A stretch of DNA of 62,211 bases from CAVRUZ01 sp963724495 (GTDB lineage Bacteria > Actinomycetota > Actinomycetes > Propionibacteriales > DAIQRJ01): positions 1-62,211 of the forward strand of contig CAVRUZ010000012.1 in NCBI GenBank assembly GCA_963724495.1, written 5' to 3'. Each line of letters opens with the position of its first letter. Position 1 is the first letter of the stretch. Made by a program: the position numbers and the translations under genes. This document shows, one piece after another, positions 62,172 through 62,211 of this stretch. A model generated the notes under the pieces. The model saw only the letters and a list, made by a program, of their open reading frames with translations, searched no databases and was not told the DNA's origin.

Positions 62172-62211
62172 ATTGCGTTGGCTTTGGGTGGGTACATGAA
62201 AGGTGAAGGGC

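Noticed and set aside
1..62211. CRISPR array or rRNA genes
   Set aside because: I saw no regularly spaced direct repeats with unique spacers and no rRNA-like conserved stretches.

Overview
The window is high-GC DNA with frequent GTG starts, a mycothiol-type nitroreductase/DsbA protein, a DUF222-HNH endonuclease, SARP/BTAD and AraC regulators, a group II truncated haemoglobin and an RsbU/RsbW/STAS partner-switching set. This points to an actinomycete, probably in or near the Propionibacteriales (Nocardioides/Kribbella-like). The lineage is an inference from gene content. I see no rRNA, intact tRNA or CRISPR array.

Layout. (1) 0.1-16 kb is an accessory, decaying region. It holds an alpha/beta hydrolase, a cupin-cyclase fusion, an M23 peptidase with one in-frame stop, an IS481/LuxR chimera and a DUF4386 membrane protein. 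It also holds two ~180-bp repeats that each end in the 3' part of a tRNA-Gly(UCC) gene, an integrase tail, three aminoglycoside-phosphotransferase-like genes, and an esterase, DinB, GNAT, serine hydrolase, TolB-like and methyltransferase gene. Many of these are frameshifted. (2) 16-25.7 kb has a GGDEF protein with a ribbon-helix-helix-like tail, an NAD-dependent epimerase, an MFS exporter, a SulP transporter, a protein made of four tandem repeats, and a 990-residue SARP-type ATPase. (3) 25.9-39.3 kb is one long plus-strand operon. It starts with a GAF-PP2C-HATPase protein, two STAS antagonists and a DUF1990-like protein. These are followed by EIGHT tandem paralogues of a ~10-TM sensor module that lacks any kinase domain, each overlapping the next by 1-4 nt. 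(4) 39.4-47.3 kb (minus) is a compact type IV secretion-like cluster: a pilin-like protein, a PrgI-like protein, a VirB4-type ATPase, a VirB6-like channel, a TcpC/VirB8-like protein, and a soluble lytic/M23 enzyme. No relaxase or coupling protein is present. (5) 47.8-62.2 kb is mostly ordinary housekeeping: DUF222-HNH, GyrI-like, AraC/PhyH pair, RpiB, nitroreductase, tyrosine phosphatase, PepN, MscS, OsmC, trHbO, L,D-transpeptidase, GH13 and a thioesterase.

The most novel-looking object is the 13.5-kb operon in (3). Partner-switching proteins (a phosphatase and kinase in one chain plus two antagonists) are translationally coupled to a family of membrane sensors that end exactly where a histidine kinase would normally begin. 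I infer a multi-input membrane sensing system feeding a stress-sigma or STAS switch.

Caution: frameshifts are very common (about 15 genes, including seven of the eight array members), yet protein similarity and gene junctions are preserved on both sides of each break. Sequencing or assembly indels are at least as likely as true pseudogenes. Where a break is seen I give the span of the whole original gene.
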